From NCBI GenBank assembly GCA_963717195.1, contig CAVQVR010000021.1, forward strand, positions 868,001 through 932,000: 64,000 nucleotides of DNA, given 5' to 3'. Shown one piece after another: positions 1 to 7,550 of the stretch (its first letter is position 1; the number at the start of each line of letters is the position of its first letter). Below the pieces are notes generated by a model. It had not been told where the DNA came from and made no database searches. It saw only the letters and a program-made list of their open reading frames with translations. The DNA comes from JACDAE01 sp963717195 (GTDB lineage Bacteria; Chloroflexota; Ktedonobacteria; Ktedonobacterales; Ktedonobacteraceae). The translations under genes were made by a program, and so were the position numbers.

Positions 1-39
1 TACCTAATGAGAGTAGGGAGTGTTTGTGTAACAAACACA

Positions 40-774
40 TTAGACGCTGATATCCCAGCTTACTTGGTCTGAGAGAAGCCCTAATTCAAAATTGAGGACG
101 AACTTTTTCGTGCTTGCTGGCACCTCGTAGGCGAGCGTTCCCTTAAGTGGATCGCCGACTGCAACTGTGCCGTCTGGAGAGTGGCCGTAGGTGATGCTCT
201 CGTCATAACTCGTACCATCTGTATCACGCAAGCCAAATTGTAATAGGCTAGAGACAGTTTGCTGCTTATCTGAGATGTTTTTCAAGCTTACCGTAATCAG
301 CACATAGGTATTGCCGGATGCTGGAATATTAATTTCTCCATCCCCTGGGTTTGTTTTCGCGCTAGTGACGGTCACCTGCCAAGTATTATCTATAGCCACT
401 GTTTCATTGAGCTTGAGATGTGCAGTAGTAGTATTACTGGTAGGAACTGCTGTTGGCTGAGCAATTGGTTTCGCTACGGTTGGCTGGGCAGCCGTACCAT
501 TTCCCGATTGCGTCGTAGAACTCGCTGTTGTGGTAGTTGTGGTTGTGCCTGTTGTCGCGCTGTGAGTGCTAGAGCCAATACCCATGCCAAGGAAGAATAC
601 AACGATCAGCGCAATGATCCAGGGCCAGCGTCTGGGCTTGCGTGCATTTTGCGGCAGTGGTGTCTGAGGCGCATAGGGTGGTATCTGTTGAGGAAATTGC
701 GGATACTGAGGTTGTTCAGGTTGTTGAGGATAACCTGGTTGAACATCATGCTGAGGTAGATACGGTTGTGACAT
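40..774 (-). CDS. Membrane-anchored DUF4352 (telokin-like) protein
   Basis: Predicted 244-residue protein of unknown role. Residues 1-48 are rich in Pro and Gln (many PQ and YPQ units) and probably cytoplasmic. A basic stretch (RKPRRWP) precedes one hydrophobic segment at about 50-66. A Thr/Ser-rich linker follows, and then a beta-rich C-terminal domain from about residue 118, with the pattern of DUF4352 immunoglobulin-like domains (the LITVSLKN block and the VPASTKKFVL block near the end). The topology suggests an extracellular domain tethered to the membrane. A good promoter lies about 45 bases upstream. Family assignment is from recognised sequence pattern; biological function is not known. 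The gene is complete, and nothing upstream suggests an operon. Confidence 0.75.
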   Translation of the reverse strand: MSQPYLPQHDVQPGYPQQPEQPQYPQFPQQIPPYAPQTPLPQNARKPRRWPWIIALIVVFFLGMGIGSSTHSATTGTTTTTTTASSTTQSGNGTAAQPTVAKPIAQPTAVPTSNTTTAHLKLNETVAIDNTWQVTVTSAKTNPGDGEINIPASGNTYVLITVSLKNISDKQQTVSSLLQFGLRDTDGTSYDESITYGHSPDGTVAVGDPLKGTLAYEVPASTKKFVLNFELGLLSDQVSWDISV

Positions 775-819
775 TGTTTTGTTGTCCTTTCATCGACAAT
801 CATCAAATTAACTTGCTTC

Positions 820-847
820 ATAGTACTTGACCATTACGAATGTTCAA
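820..847 (-). promoter_or_regulatory. Sigma-70-type promoter for the DUF4352 gene
   Basis: On the minus strand TTGAAC and TACTAT are separated by 16 bases, leaving a leader of about 40 bases before the start codon. Confidence 0.5.
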
Positions 848-1240
848 GGTGTTTTTGAACTAATATATCGTTTTTCACTCTCTACGGGTAATACACAAAA
901 AACCGTTGGTGGAAAGAAGGTTTCTCATCAATATGAAGAACCTATACATTTCTATCGACACCTATACCTATTTGCGTAGGATGCATCGTGTGGATTTAGC
1001 AGACGTGCAGGATCTTGGGTCACTGGTTCTATTGCATATTGAGAATGGGACTCACCTCTTCCTTTTGATCATGGACTAGATCGGCGGTCCTATTCTCGAT
1101 ATGTAGAGATGCCGTGTGGTCTGAAGCTTTGGGTACATTTAGATTAAGCGGTTTCTTTGATCAGTTCTGTTATGGGGGTTTGTTGATGGCTGTCAAGTAA
1201 TGTGTTTGATTTGGTGTAGTTGGAGATTATTTTTGTGAAG
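848..1240. other. Intergenic, no gene seen
   Basis: About 390 bases between the promoter of the DUF4352 gene and the tRNA cluster. No convincing coding frame or RNA was recognised. Confidence 0.5.
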
Positions 1241-1277
1241 CAAGGTGAGAAGGGGTTTGGTAAATTGCTTCTCACCT
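1241..1277 (-). terminator. Hairpin downstream of the tRNA cluster
   Basis: A perfect 10-bp stem (AGGTGAGAAG with its complement) around a 17-base loop begins 11 bases past the tRNA-Arg 3' end. No T run follows, so termination is inferred only from position. Confidence 0.4.
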
Positions 1278-1287
1278 CGTTTGTGAA

Positions 1288-1359
1288 AGGCAATGGGGAG
1301 ACTCGAACTCCCATCAACGGCTTCGCAGGCCGTTGCTCTATCCTTTGAGCTACACCACC
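1288..1359 (-). tRNA. tRNA-Arg (anticodon GCG), unusual discriminator
   Basis: Folds as a 72-nt cloverleaf: acceptor GGTGGTG with CATTGCC (with G-U pairs), D stem GCTC/GAGC, anticodon stem ACGGC/GCCGT with loop CTGCGAA, and T stem GGGAG/CTCCC. The anticodon reads GCG (codon CGC). Two points are odd. Bacteria normally read CGN with an ACG (inosine) tRNA, and position 73 is T, whereas Arg tRNAs normally carry A or G. CCA is not encoded. It is the last gene of a three-tRNA cluster, 4 nt from tRNA-His. Confidence 0.75.
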
Positions 1360-1363
1360 GCAA

Positions 1364-1434
1364 AGGGACAGGCTGGAATTGAACCAGCCTCACCAGAGCC
1401 ACAGTCTGGAGCTCTACCACTGAGCTACTGCCCC
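1364..1434 (-). tRNA. tRNA-His (anticodon GTG), lacks G-1 and C73
   Basis: A 71-nt cloverleaf: acceptor GGGGCAG/CTGTCCC, D arm GCTC-GAGC, anticodon loop CTGTGGC (GTG, His) and T arm GCTGG/CCAGC. Bacterial tRNA-His normally has an extra G at -1 paired with C73, both key identity elements for histidyl-tRNA synthetase. Here the base before the acceptor is T and position 73 is also T. CCA is not encoded. The fold is otherwise intact, so it may be functional but divergent, or specialised. Confidence 0.75.
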
Positions 1435-1441
1435 ACTCAAA

Positions 1442-1506
1442 AGATACCGGGCGAACCACTGTAATTGCTTTTGCAGAGCAATGTCTATCCCCTCGACCAC
1501 GATACC
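1442..1506 (-). tRNA. tRNA-Cys-like gene (anticodon GCA) with shortened T arm
   Basis: Acceptor GGTATCG pairs fully (one G-U at each of two positions) with CGGTATC. The D stem is only 3 bp (GTC/GAC). Anticodon stem TTGCT/AGCAA holds loop CTGCAAA, giving GCA (Cys). U73 is normal for Cys. Only 15 nt separate the anticodon stem from the 3' acceptor strand instead of about 21, so a normal 5-bp T stem with 7-nt loop cannot form; a GG-TTCG-CC mini-hairpin is possible. It may be a degenerate gene or an unusual tRNA. Confidence 0.6.
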
Positions 1507-1562
1507 ACCTGATCATTTCCCTCCTCATCCCCTTCACTTCCACATTCCTTTTTGATATTGAC

Positions 1563-1591
1563 ATAGTAACATCTAATTTGCTGTTTGTCAA
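1563..1591 (-). promoter_or_regulatory. Strong promoter of the Cys-His-Arg tRNA cluster
   Basis: Minus-strand TTGACA, 17-base spacer, TACTAT. Transcription would start near 1556, about 50 bases before the tRNA-Cys 5' end, so all three tRNAs can be one transcript. Confidence 0.75.
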
Positions 1592-1891
1592 TGTATTTTC
1601 TCTCTCATTTTTTGATTTGAGCTAAAAAGTTTTCGCATTGGCTTTTGTGTTCTTCATTTTTCCTCCTTCACGGTTTCTCGTCCTTCCGCCTCGCGGCGAA
1701 AGCACTTTTCTGGTGTGCCCAGACGAAGTATGTAGGGTGTGTTTTTGGAGTCGTATTATGCCAACATAGGAATATACTTTTGTTATGTCATGGGTTATAC
1801 TTATCTTCATGGGATCAGTGTAACCGCTCTGTCGCGACCCCCCGTTAGTATTTTCGAGCGAGATGGCGCTAATGTTCAATGTGTGTGCATG

Positions 1892-1920
1892 TTACTTTTC
1901 TTGATCTATGGTAGTATACT
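1892..1920 (+). promoter_or_regulatory. Possible promoter for the kinase pair
   Basis: TATACT is a good -10 element; TTACTT 17 bases upstream is a poor -35 match. It lies about 55 bases before the first kinase gene. Confidence 0.4.
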
Positions 1921-1973
1921 AGCAAAGTTTTATCCTGTGCACATATTTGTAGACTTCGATAGAAGGATCAACA

Positions 1974-2729
1974 ATGGAAACGTATGGTTTACACCAATAT
2001 CCTGGACGACTCTTTGTCGTAGAAGGCGTAGATGGCTCCGGGAAGAGCACACAGATTGCATTATTGCGGCAATGGCTTATCAGCGAAGGCTATACCGTGT
2101 TTTTTAGCGAATGGAACTCTTCCCCGCTTGTGAAGAAGACGACAAGCAGGGGCAAGAAAAAACAACTACTCACTCCAACAACGTTTAGCCTAATTCATGC
2201 AACGGATTTCGCAGACCGCACAGAACACGATATCATTCCACCTCTAAAGGCTGGCGCGATTGTGCTTGCTGATCGTTATATCTATACAGCCTTTGCCCGC
2301 GATGCCGCACGTAATGTTGATCGCCAATGGGTACGTGAACTCTACCAGTTCGCAGTCAAACCAACTATGGCATTTTATTATCGGGTGCCGTTGGATGTTT
2401 CTCTCAACCGTATTCTTACCGGTCGTAACGAGCTCAAGTACTATGAAGCAGGCATGGATCTGGGATTGAGCAATGATCCTCAAGAGAGCTTCAGACTATT
2501 TCAGCAGCGCATTGTCGGTGAATACGAGGCGATGATTCGAGAATTTGGCCTGACAGTGATGGATGCGACGCTTCCTATTCCTGACCAGCAAAGGCGCATG
2601 CGCGAACTGGTGCGTCCATATCTGCATGGTGTACGTCGTTTGCGTTCATCTGCTCCGGATGGTGCCTGGGCTGGTCTGGCGCAAGAGATACATCCAAAAC
2701 GCATGCTGGCACAAAGAGGCTTTGAATAA
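1974..2729 (+). CDS. Thymidylate kinase-like protein 1
   Basis: Predicted 251-residue P-loop nucleoside monophosphate kinase of the thymidylate kinase type, which phosphorylates dTMP to dTDP in the cytoplasm. A typical Walker A (GVDGSGKST) is at about 18-26, and the DRYIYTAFARD block at about 99-109 matches the DRY motif contacting the nucleotide base. The protein is longer than the usual 200-215 residues, with an extra C-terminal tail. Its start is about 55 bases downstream of a promoter-like TATACT. A paralog follows after 58 bases in the same direction. Sequence supports the fold strongly; dTMP as the real substrate is less certain, because lineage-specific paralogs exist and the housekeeping tmk may be elsewhere. 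Confidence 0.8.
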   Translation: METYGLHQYPGRLFVVEGVDGSGKSTQIALLRQWLISEGYTVFFSEWNSSPLVKKTTSRGKKKQLLTPTTFSLIHATDFADRTEHDIIPPLKAGAIVLADRYIYTAFARDAARNVDRQWVRELYQFAVKPTMAFYYRVPLDVSLNRILTGRNELKYYEAGMDLGLSNDPQESFRLFQQRIVGEYEAMIREFGLTVMDATLPIPDQQRRMRELVRPYLHGVRRLRSSAPDGAWAGLAQEIHPKRMLAQRGFE

Positions 2730-2787
2730 TAGATGCACTTTACAGAATTATCGATTGAATACAAAAGATTTGATTGCGAGGAAGGCA

Positions 2788-3483
2788 ATGACCAGGCTGG
2801 ATTTCTATGGTATTGATGCAATTGGCTTACGCGCCCGTGATGAGTTGTTGCCCGGTCGCTTGATTGTGATTGAGGGAACGGATGGTGTCGGACGTTCGAC
2901 TCAACTGAGTCTTCTACGTCCCTGGTTAGAGAGTAGTGGCTACGCGGTCATTGATACGGAGATGACAAGTTCGGTACTGGCGGGTAACGGTCTTAAACAG
3001 GCGAAAGAGGGAAATACGCTTGGGCCAATTACGCTGAATCTTTTTTACACAACCGACTTTGTAGATCGTTTTGAAAGCCAGATTTTACCGGCGTTGCGTG
3101 CTGGCTTCATTGTGCTGGTTGATCGCTACATTTATTCTTTGATAGCACGAGCACGGATACGTAATGCTGATCCTCAATGGCTACGTTCTATCTATGGTCT
3201 GGCTCTGAAGCCTGATGCTATTTTCTACCTCAAGATCAGCCTGAAAGATCTCATTCCCCGCGTATTGCAGCGTGGAGGCTTCGACTACTGGGAGTCAGGA
3301 ATGGATCTGCGTATGGGAGCTGATCTCTATGAGAGTTTTGTGAACTATCAGACTCGATTGATTGCTGAATATGAAAAGATGGCTGATGAGTACGATTTCC
3401 AGGTTATTGAAGCTGCTTTACCAGTAGAGCAGATCGTAGCTCACCTGAAACAGCATATCTGGCCGCTCTTGCCTCAGGGCTAA
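2788..3483 (+). CDS. Thymidylate kinase-like paralog with Arg in the P-loop
   Basis: Predicted 231 residues, paralogous along its length to the upstream kinase: it shares the LIVIEG-D P-loop start, the DFVDR block, the DRYIYS block and the YWESGMDL block. The Walker A reads GTDGVGRST, so the invariant Lys that holds the beta/gamma phosphates is Arg. The start was chosen at the ATG preceded by GAGGAAGG; an upstream in-frame extension overlaps the previous gene and has no such site. The substitution suggests weak or lost catalysis, and a regulatory or heterodimer role with its neighbour is an inference. The gene is otherwise full length and not decayed, which argues for selection. Confidence 0.75.
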   Translation: MTRLDFYGIDAIGLRARDELLPGRLIVIEGTDGVGRSTQLSLLRPWLESSGYAVIDTEMTSSVLAGNGLKQAKEGNTLGPITLNLFYTTDFVDRFESQILPALRAGFIVLVDRYIYSLIARARIRNADPQWLRSIYGLALKPDAIFYLKISLKDLIPRVLQRGGFDYWESGMDLRMGADLYESFVNYQTRLIAEYEKMADEYDFQVIEAALPVEQIVAHLKQHIWPLLPQG

Positions 3484-3501
3484 GTGAGGCAAGACACCAG
3501 G

Positions 3502-3523
3502 CCAAATCGTACTATAGTATACT
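3502..3523 (+). repeat. Dispersed repeat, copy 1 (CCAAATCGTACTAT)
   Basis: A 14-base core, CCAAATCGTACTAT, recurs at about 9484 and 14610. In this copy it continues as a near palindrome (GTACTATAGTATAC). It lies between the convergent 3' ends of the kinase pair and the NB-ARC gene. Confidence 0.6.
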
Positions 3524-3557
3524 TTGTTATTTTCAGATGGCGTTTTTGTCATTATTG

Positions 3558-6455
3558 TCATAGGTTCTTGTTAGCGAGCGTAATCCCGCGCCAGATGCGT
3601 GCCGTGCTCGTTCGGTCAGTACGACACCCTCGCGCTTTCATCTGCTCGGCAAAGGCTCGTCGGGGAAGAGGAACACGTCCCTGAGATGATGCGGTCCATT
3701 GCTCATAGGTTTGCCACAGATCACTGATCCGGCACCAGGCGAGTGGGTGCAGTTCGCAGCAGGCATCGAGAAACTCTTGCAAGGGATCATTCTCGGAAGG
3801 TGAAGGGCCTCCTGGTTCGTGAAAAGGGAACGACTCTCTTTCTACACGGTGCTCTTCGCAGTGGGAGCCTGGAATCTCTTCTCCAGCTGATTCAGAATTC
3901 GCTTCACCCTGAGCACACGCCTGTTCCTGAAGAAGCTGAGTAGAAAGCGTTTGTGTGGCAACCGTTTGAGGGTGTATGCCTCCCAGGGATTGCACACGGA
4001 TTGAGAGAGCCCGTTCAGCAAGGGAAAGTGCCTCACCTAGATTGCCCTGCTTTCTCCAGAAGATGGCCAGGTCATGCAAGGTTTCTGCCGTTTCAGGATG
4101 GTACGGTCCCAGGCGTTGTTCACGGATGGAAAGTGCTTGCTTATAGAACAGATCTGCCTGTTCACACTTTCCCTGTTTCAGATAAAGGTTCGCCATTCCG
4201 TGAAGCAACTCAGCCACCCGAGGATGCTCCGACCCTAACCCCTGTTCCCTGATTCGCAGGGCGCGTAGGAAAAAAGACGCTGCCGCCTCATACTTTCCCA
4301 CCTCTCTATAGAGTTCCGCTAGCCCATTGAGGGGATAGGCCACGTCGAGAGCCTCCGGTCCCAATACCAGTTCCCAAATTTGCAAGGCTCGCTGGAAAAG
4401 CGGCTCTGCTGCCTCATACTTGCCTTGCTCCAGGTAAATAGCGGCCAGATTGTGGAGTGACGCGGCCACTTGAGGATGTGCAACTCCTAATGTTCGCTCC
4501 CGAATGTGTAAGGCTTGCTGGAAGAGTGGTTCCACCTCAGCATACTTGCCCTGCATATGGTAAATAGTTGCCAGATGATCGAGTGAAGCGGCCACTTGAG
4601 GATGTTCGGCTCCTAACGTCCGCTCTCGAATGTGTAAGACCTGTCGGCGGAGCGATTCTGCTTCCCCATATTTCCCTTGCCGCCAGTAGAGAGAAGCCAG
4701 CTTGCTAAGCGAAGTGGCCACCTGAGGATGTTCGGCTCCTACTGTCTGCTCTCGAATGTGTAAGGCCCGACGGAAGAGCGACTCTGCTTCTCCATATTGC
4801 ATCTGCTGCTGGCGGAGGATAGCTAGCCCATAGAGTGTTTCAGCTACGAGGATATGTTCAGACCCCAACACACGTTCTCCAATGCCGAGTGCTTGCAGGT
4901 AAAGCGACTCCGCCTGGGCATAGCGATCACGCAATCGGACATAGTTTGCCACATGGTTCATTAAGGCGATACGCAAGGGTTCATTCTCATACCACTGTCC
5001 ACTCCACGTGAGGCACACCATAGCATGGGGGAGCAGTTGGTCACCGCTTTGCCAGTAGTTGACTTGTGTCTCTTCATCGAAAGGAAAAAGCGAGCTTATT
5101 GCACGGAGCACACGCATCATCCAGGTGCGTTGGGCTGGCTCTGGCAGGTGTTCTTTTAATACTACTTGCACCAGTCGATGGAGAGAAAGCATGCGTGTCT
5201 CTGCTTGTCGTTGTACCAACGACAATTTCCGCAAGGCTGCAATAGCAGTGTCGAATTGAATAGGATCGGCTGAAAGACATGCTAACTCTGGCCCCAGGTA
5301 TGCAGACGTGGCACTTTCCACAAACAGTTCTTCGGGGATGGCTTCTGCATGCAGCAGGGCACATACCCGCAGGATATCTGCCGCCGCTCGCTGCTCTCGC
5401 TCCACCTGCTTCATCGCCAACTGAACAGTTGCCGTTATAGAATGCGGGTGATCTCCTCTTGAACCGCCTCGGCGATCCAGCAAGCGGATAGGCTGTTGTT
5501 TATAACGACACACATAATCAGCCAGACTGCATCCCGTTTCTTCGATATAGGCACCTGCCTGATCAAGAGCCAGGGGCAAGCCACCCAGGATTGTCACCAG
5601 TTCCTTAGCGGCGGTATACTCAGTGGGCATGTTCACAGCAAACTGCTGTATCTGCTCGTAGGTGACTTCCGGCTCCAACACTTTGGCACACCGGAGCAGA
5701 AATAACATCCCTTCCTCATACGCCATCGGCAACAGATCCACGCCTCGTGCGAGTGTGTCAAGCGCCTGGCAACGTGTGGTAATGAGCATTGCTCCTGACC
5801 GGATGGAGGGCAGGAAGCGATCCAGCAATGCCAGATCTTCTACGTTATCCCAGATCAGCAGCCACTGACCGTGCACGCTCAGCCAGCGTTGAAGCGCAGC
5901 GATGACTTGTTGCTGGTCCTTGTTATCTCGTCCCGGTAGTTGTAACACCTCGGCGATGCGTAGTAGACTGGAGATGATCTGCTCCTCAGTTTCTGCACCA
6001 ACCCAAAAAACCGCGCTGTATTCCAGGGCATGCCGATAAGCATACTCCAGCGCGATCTGTGTCTTGCCGATACCACCCAACCCATGCAGTGCAGAGGATT
6101 GAGTGAGGGCAACCGCTTGATCGCAGCCGAGTTGTGTGTACAGCACCGCCAGGATCTCCTCGCGTCCAGTGAAGAAGGGGTTACGCGACAGCGGCACACT
6201 CCAGTGTGGCGTGAGTGCAGTGAGGCTGGCTTCCAGCAAGTGACGGGTCTCCTGGTCATCCAGGCGCAAATGCCGGGCCAGTTCGAGGACCATCGCCTTG
6301 CTTTCGGGGAGAAAGTCACCCTGTTCCCACCTGACAATAGCGCTACGATGGACCCCGATGGCTTCGGCGAGTTGTTGTTGCGTGAAGCGTCTGCGTTTCC
6401 GAAAGCTCTTGAGCACCGCCCCAAAGGAGGAAAGATCAGTGCTGGTTTGTGTCAT
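3558..6455 (-). CDS. XRE-HTH / NB-ARC / TPR STAND ATPase with extra C-terminal domain
   Basis: Predicted 965 residues. About 11-65 is an XRE-type helix-turn-helix (FTQQQLAEAIGVHRSAIVRW). An NB-ARC NTPase follows, with P-loop GLGGIGKT at about 125-132 and a Walker B-like LLIWDN. About eight TPR units of 42 residues lie in the second half, typified by the ALxIRE and HPxVAxSL blocks. The last ~80 residues (the LWQTYEQW and ARIWRGITL blocks) resemble the winged-helix tail of phage/D5-type primases. Start chosen at an ATG behind AGGGGAG; an upstream in-frame ATG lacks a site. Such STAND proteins are signal-triggered switches; some are transcription activators, others antiphage sensors. Domain calls are firm except the C-terminal one, which is a tentative match. 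The role is unknown. Confidence 0.85.
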   Translation of the reverse strand: MTQTSTDLSSFGAVLKSFRKRRRFTQQQLAEAIGVHRSAIVRWEQGDFLPESKAMVLELARHLRLDDQETRHLLEASLTALTPHWSVPLSRNPFFTGREEILAVLYTQLGCDQAVALTQSSALHGLGGIGKTQIALEYAYRHALEYSAVFWVGAETEEQIISSLLRIAEVLQLPGRDNKDQQQVIAALQRWLSVHGQWLLIWDNVEDLALLDRFLPSIRSGAMLITTRCQALDTLARGVDLLPMAYEEGMLFLLRCAKVLEPEVTYEQIQQFAVNMPTEYTAAKELVTILGGLPLALDQAGAYIEETGCSLADYVCRYKQQPIRLLDRRGGSRGDHPHSITATVQLAMKQVEREQRAAADILRVCALLHAEAIPEELFVESATSAYLGPELACLSADPIQFDTAIAALRKLSLVQRQAETRMLSLHRLVQVVLKEHLPEPAQRTWMMRVLRAISSLFPFDEETQVNYWQSGDQLLPHAMVCLTWSGQWYENEPLRIALMNHVANYVRLRDRYAQAESLYLQALGIGERVLGSEHILVAETLYGLAILRQQQMQYGEAESLFRRALHIREQTVGAEHPQVATSLSKLASLYWRQGKYGEAESLRRQVLHIRERTLGAEHPQVAASLDHLATIYHMQGKYAEVEPLFQQALHIRERTLGVAHPQVAASLHNLAAIYLEQGKYEAAEPLFQRALQIWELVLGPEALDVAYPLNGLAELYREVGKYEAAASFFLRALRIREQGLGSEHPRVAELLHGMANLYLKQGKCEQADLFYKQALSIREQRLGPYHPETAETLHDLAIFWRKQGNLGEALSLAERALSIRVQSLGGIHPQTVATQTLSTQLLQEQACAQGEANSESAGEEIPGSHCEEHRVERESFPFHEPGGPSPSENDPLQEFLDACCELHPLAWCRISDLWQTYEQWTASSQGRVPLPRRAFAEQMKARGCRTDRTSTARIWRGITLANKNL

Positions 6456-6739
6456 CTGCTTGCTCCCCTTTTGTAAAGGATATTTCTTTTGCCCCAAAAT
6501 GTCGCGTTATTTGCGACATTCTCTATCTTATACTTTAAACGTTGATCAACGAAAAAACATCACATGTCATTTCACTTGATACGAAAGGCGAAAGATGAAG
6601 CAAAAAGGAGCAGCTTATCCCATAGGTTCCATTGCCAATGGAAGAAAACTCCCTGCTTCTGGTTGTTCCACCTCATGTCTAGAAGTGCTTTCTTACGCCT
6701 TGAAGAGAAACTTGCATATAAATGAAAGGAACGATCTCG

Positions 6740-7117
6740 ATGAAACATGTTTTTTCTAAGATGGCCCCGGTGCTGGTTCTGATCGCAGCATTGACCTTTC
6801 TCATCAGTGGTACTGCCTCGGCTCATAGCGTCGCGACAACGAGTACACTCACCCATAGTGTCGCCGCCGCCTGTCCACCGACGATTGAGCGAGGCAGCAC
6901 AGGCACGTGGGTGTCAGTGCTGCAAGACGACCTGAGAGTATACTATAATGACAAATACTACCCCAACTCTCCATACAATTTCCATCCCCCTCTCGCAGTG
7001 GATGGCATCTTTGGACCAAATACGGAGAATGCCGTCAAGGACTGGCAAACCCTTTATGCACATCCTGTCGATGGAATTGTTGGTCCGATTACCTGGAAAT
7101 CGTTGGGCGAATGTTAG
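6740..7117 (+). CDS. Secreted peptidoglycan-binding protein
   Basis: Predicted 125 residues with a typical Sec signal peptide (basic start, hydrophobic LVLIAALTFLISG, cut after TASA or near AHS). One peptidoglycan_binding_1 domain fills the mature part: a GSTGTWVSVLQ block, VDGIFGPNTENAVKDWQ, then VDGIVGPITWKSL. This small domain binds cell-wall peptidoglycan and is usually attached to hydrolases, but here it stands alone. AAAGGA 9 bases upstream supports this start over an ATG 18 bases earlier. A cysteine near the mature N-terminus and one at the C-terminus could form a disulfide. No operon partner is seen. A stand-alone wall-binding or signalling role is an inference. Confidence 0.85.
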   Translation: MKHVFSKMAPVLVLIAALTFLISGTASAHSVATTSTLTHSVAAACPPTIERGSTGTWVSVLQDDLRVYYNDKYYPNSPYNFHPPLAVDGIFGPNTENAVKDWQTLYAHPVDGIVGPITWKSLGEC

Positions 7118-7183
7118 CTCATTGAACCCATAGGGTGGTATATTCGCGGTAACTAATTGTCGAAGTAAACTTGAAGCAAGCAA

Positions 7184-7228
7184 AAGTTTCTGGTGTTCGG
7201 TTGAACCATACCGCAACACCAGAAACTT
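7184..7228 (+). terminator. Long hairpin after the peptidoglycan-binding gene
   Basis: A perfect 14-bp stem (AAGTTTCTGGTGTT with its complement), extended by CGG/CCG inside. It lies 67 bases beyond the stop codon. No T run follows, so it could be a terminator or a palindromic repeat. Confidence 0.45.
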
Positions 7229-7274
7229 GTGTCAACCGCTCTAAACATCGAGGTCTTGCAGAGAGAAGATGTAC

Positions 7275-7477
7275 TTAGACCGTTGGCAGTGATGGATAGT
7301 AGTTGGGATCTTGTGTGAAATCGAAGAGATCGTACATGTTTCCGATCTGTGCCAGCCCATCGCGTGGTGGCGCAGGTGGACCTGCTGCAGCGCCATTTGC
7401 GGCCTCGTTATTGGTTGCAGGAGTCTGCTGAAAGAAGCCACCCCCTCGTCATAGGTCAGGATGAACGCCGAACTGGT
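7275..7477 (-). pseudogene. C-terminal remnant of a phosphoesterase (phospholipase C / acid phosphatase type)
   Basis: Two short readable blocks are separated by one frameshift: SAFILTYDEG, then GGFFQQTP followed by a Gly/Ala/Pro-rich stretch and MYDLFDFTQDPNYYPSLP before a stop. The FILTYDEGGGFF signature and the LFDF tail belong to the PF04185 phosphoesterase family, where the Asp/Glu residues bind metal. An upstream in-frame stop, missing sequence between the two blocks and the absence of the rest of the enzyme show a decayed, partly deleted gene. The assignment rests on these short motifs only. Confidence 0.55.
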
Positions 7478-7550
7478 TCAGGAATGAGAGGTGATTAATG
7501 CGTCAGCCCTTGGAGAACTCCTGCTGTTGAGTCAAGCCTGATGGCTTCCT

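Noticed and set aside
1193..1591. A long minus-strand reading frame across the tRNA cluster.
   Set aside because: It covers all three tRNAs and its promoter; the coding-like frame is a by-product of tRNA sequence.
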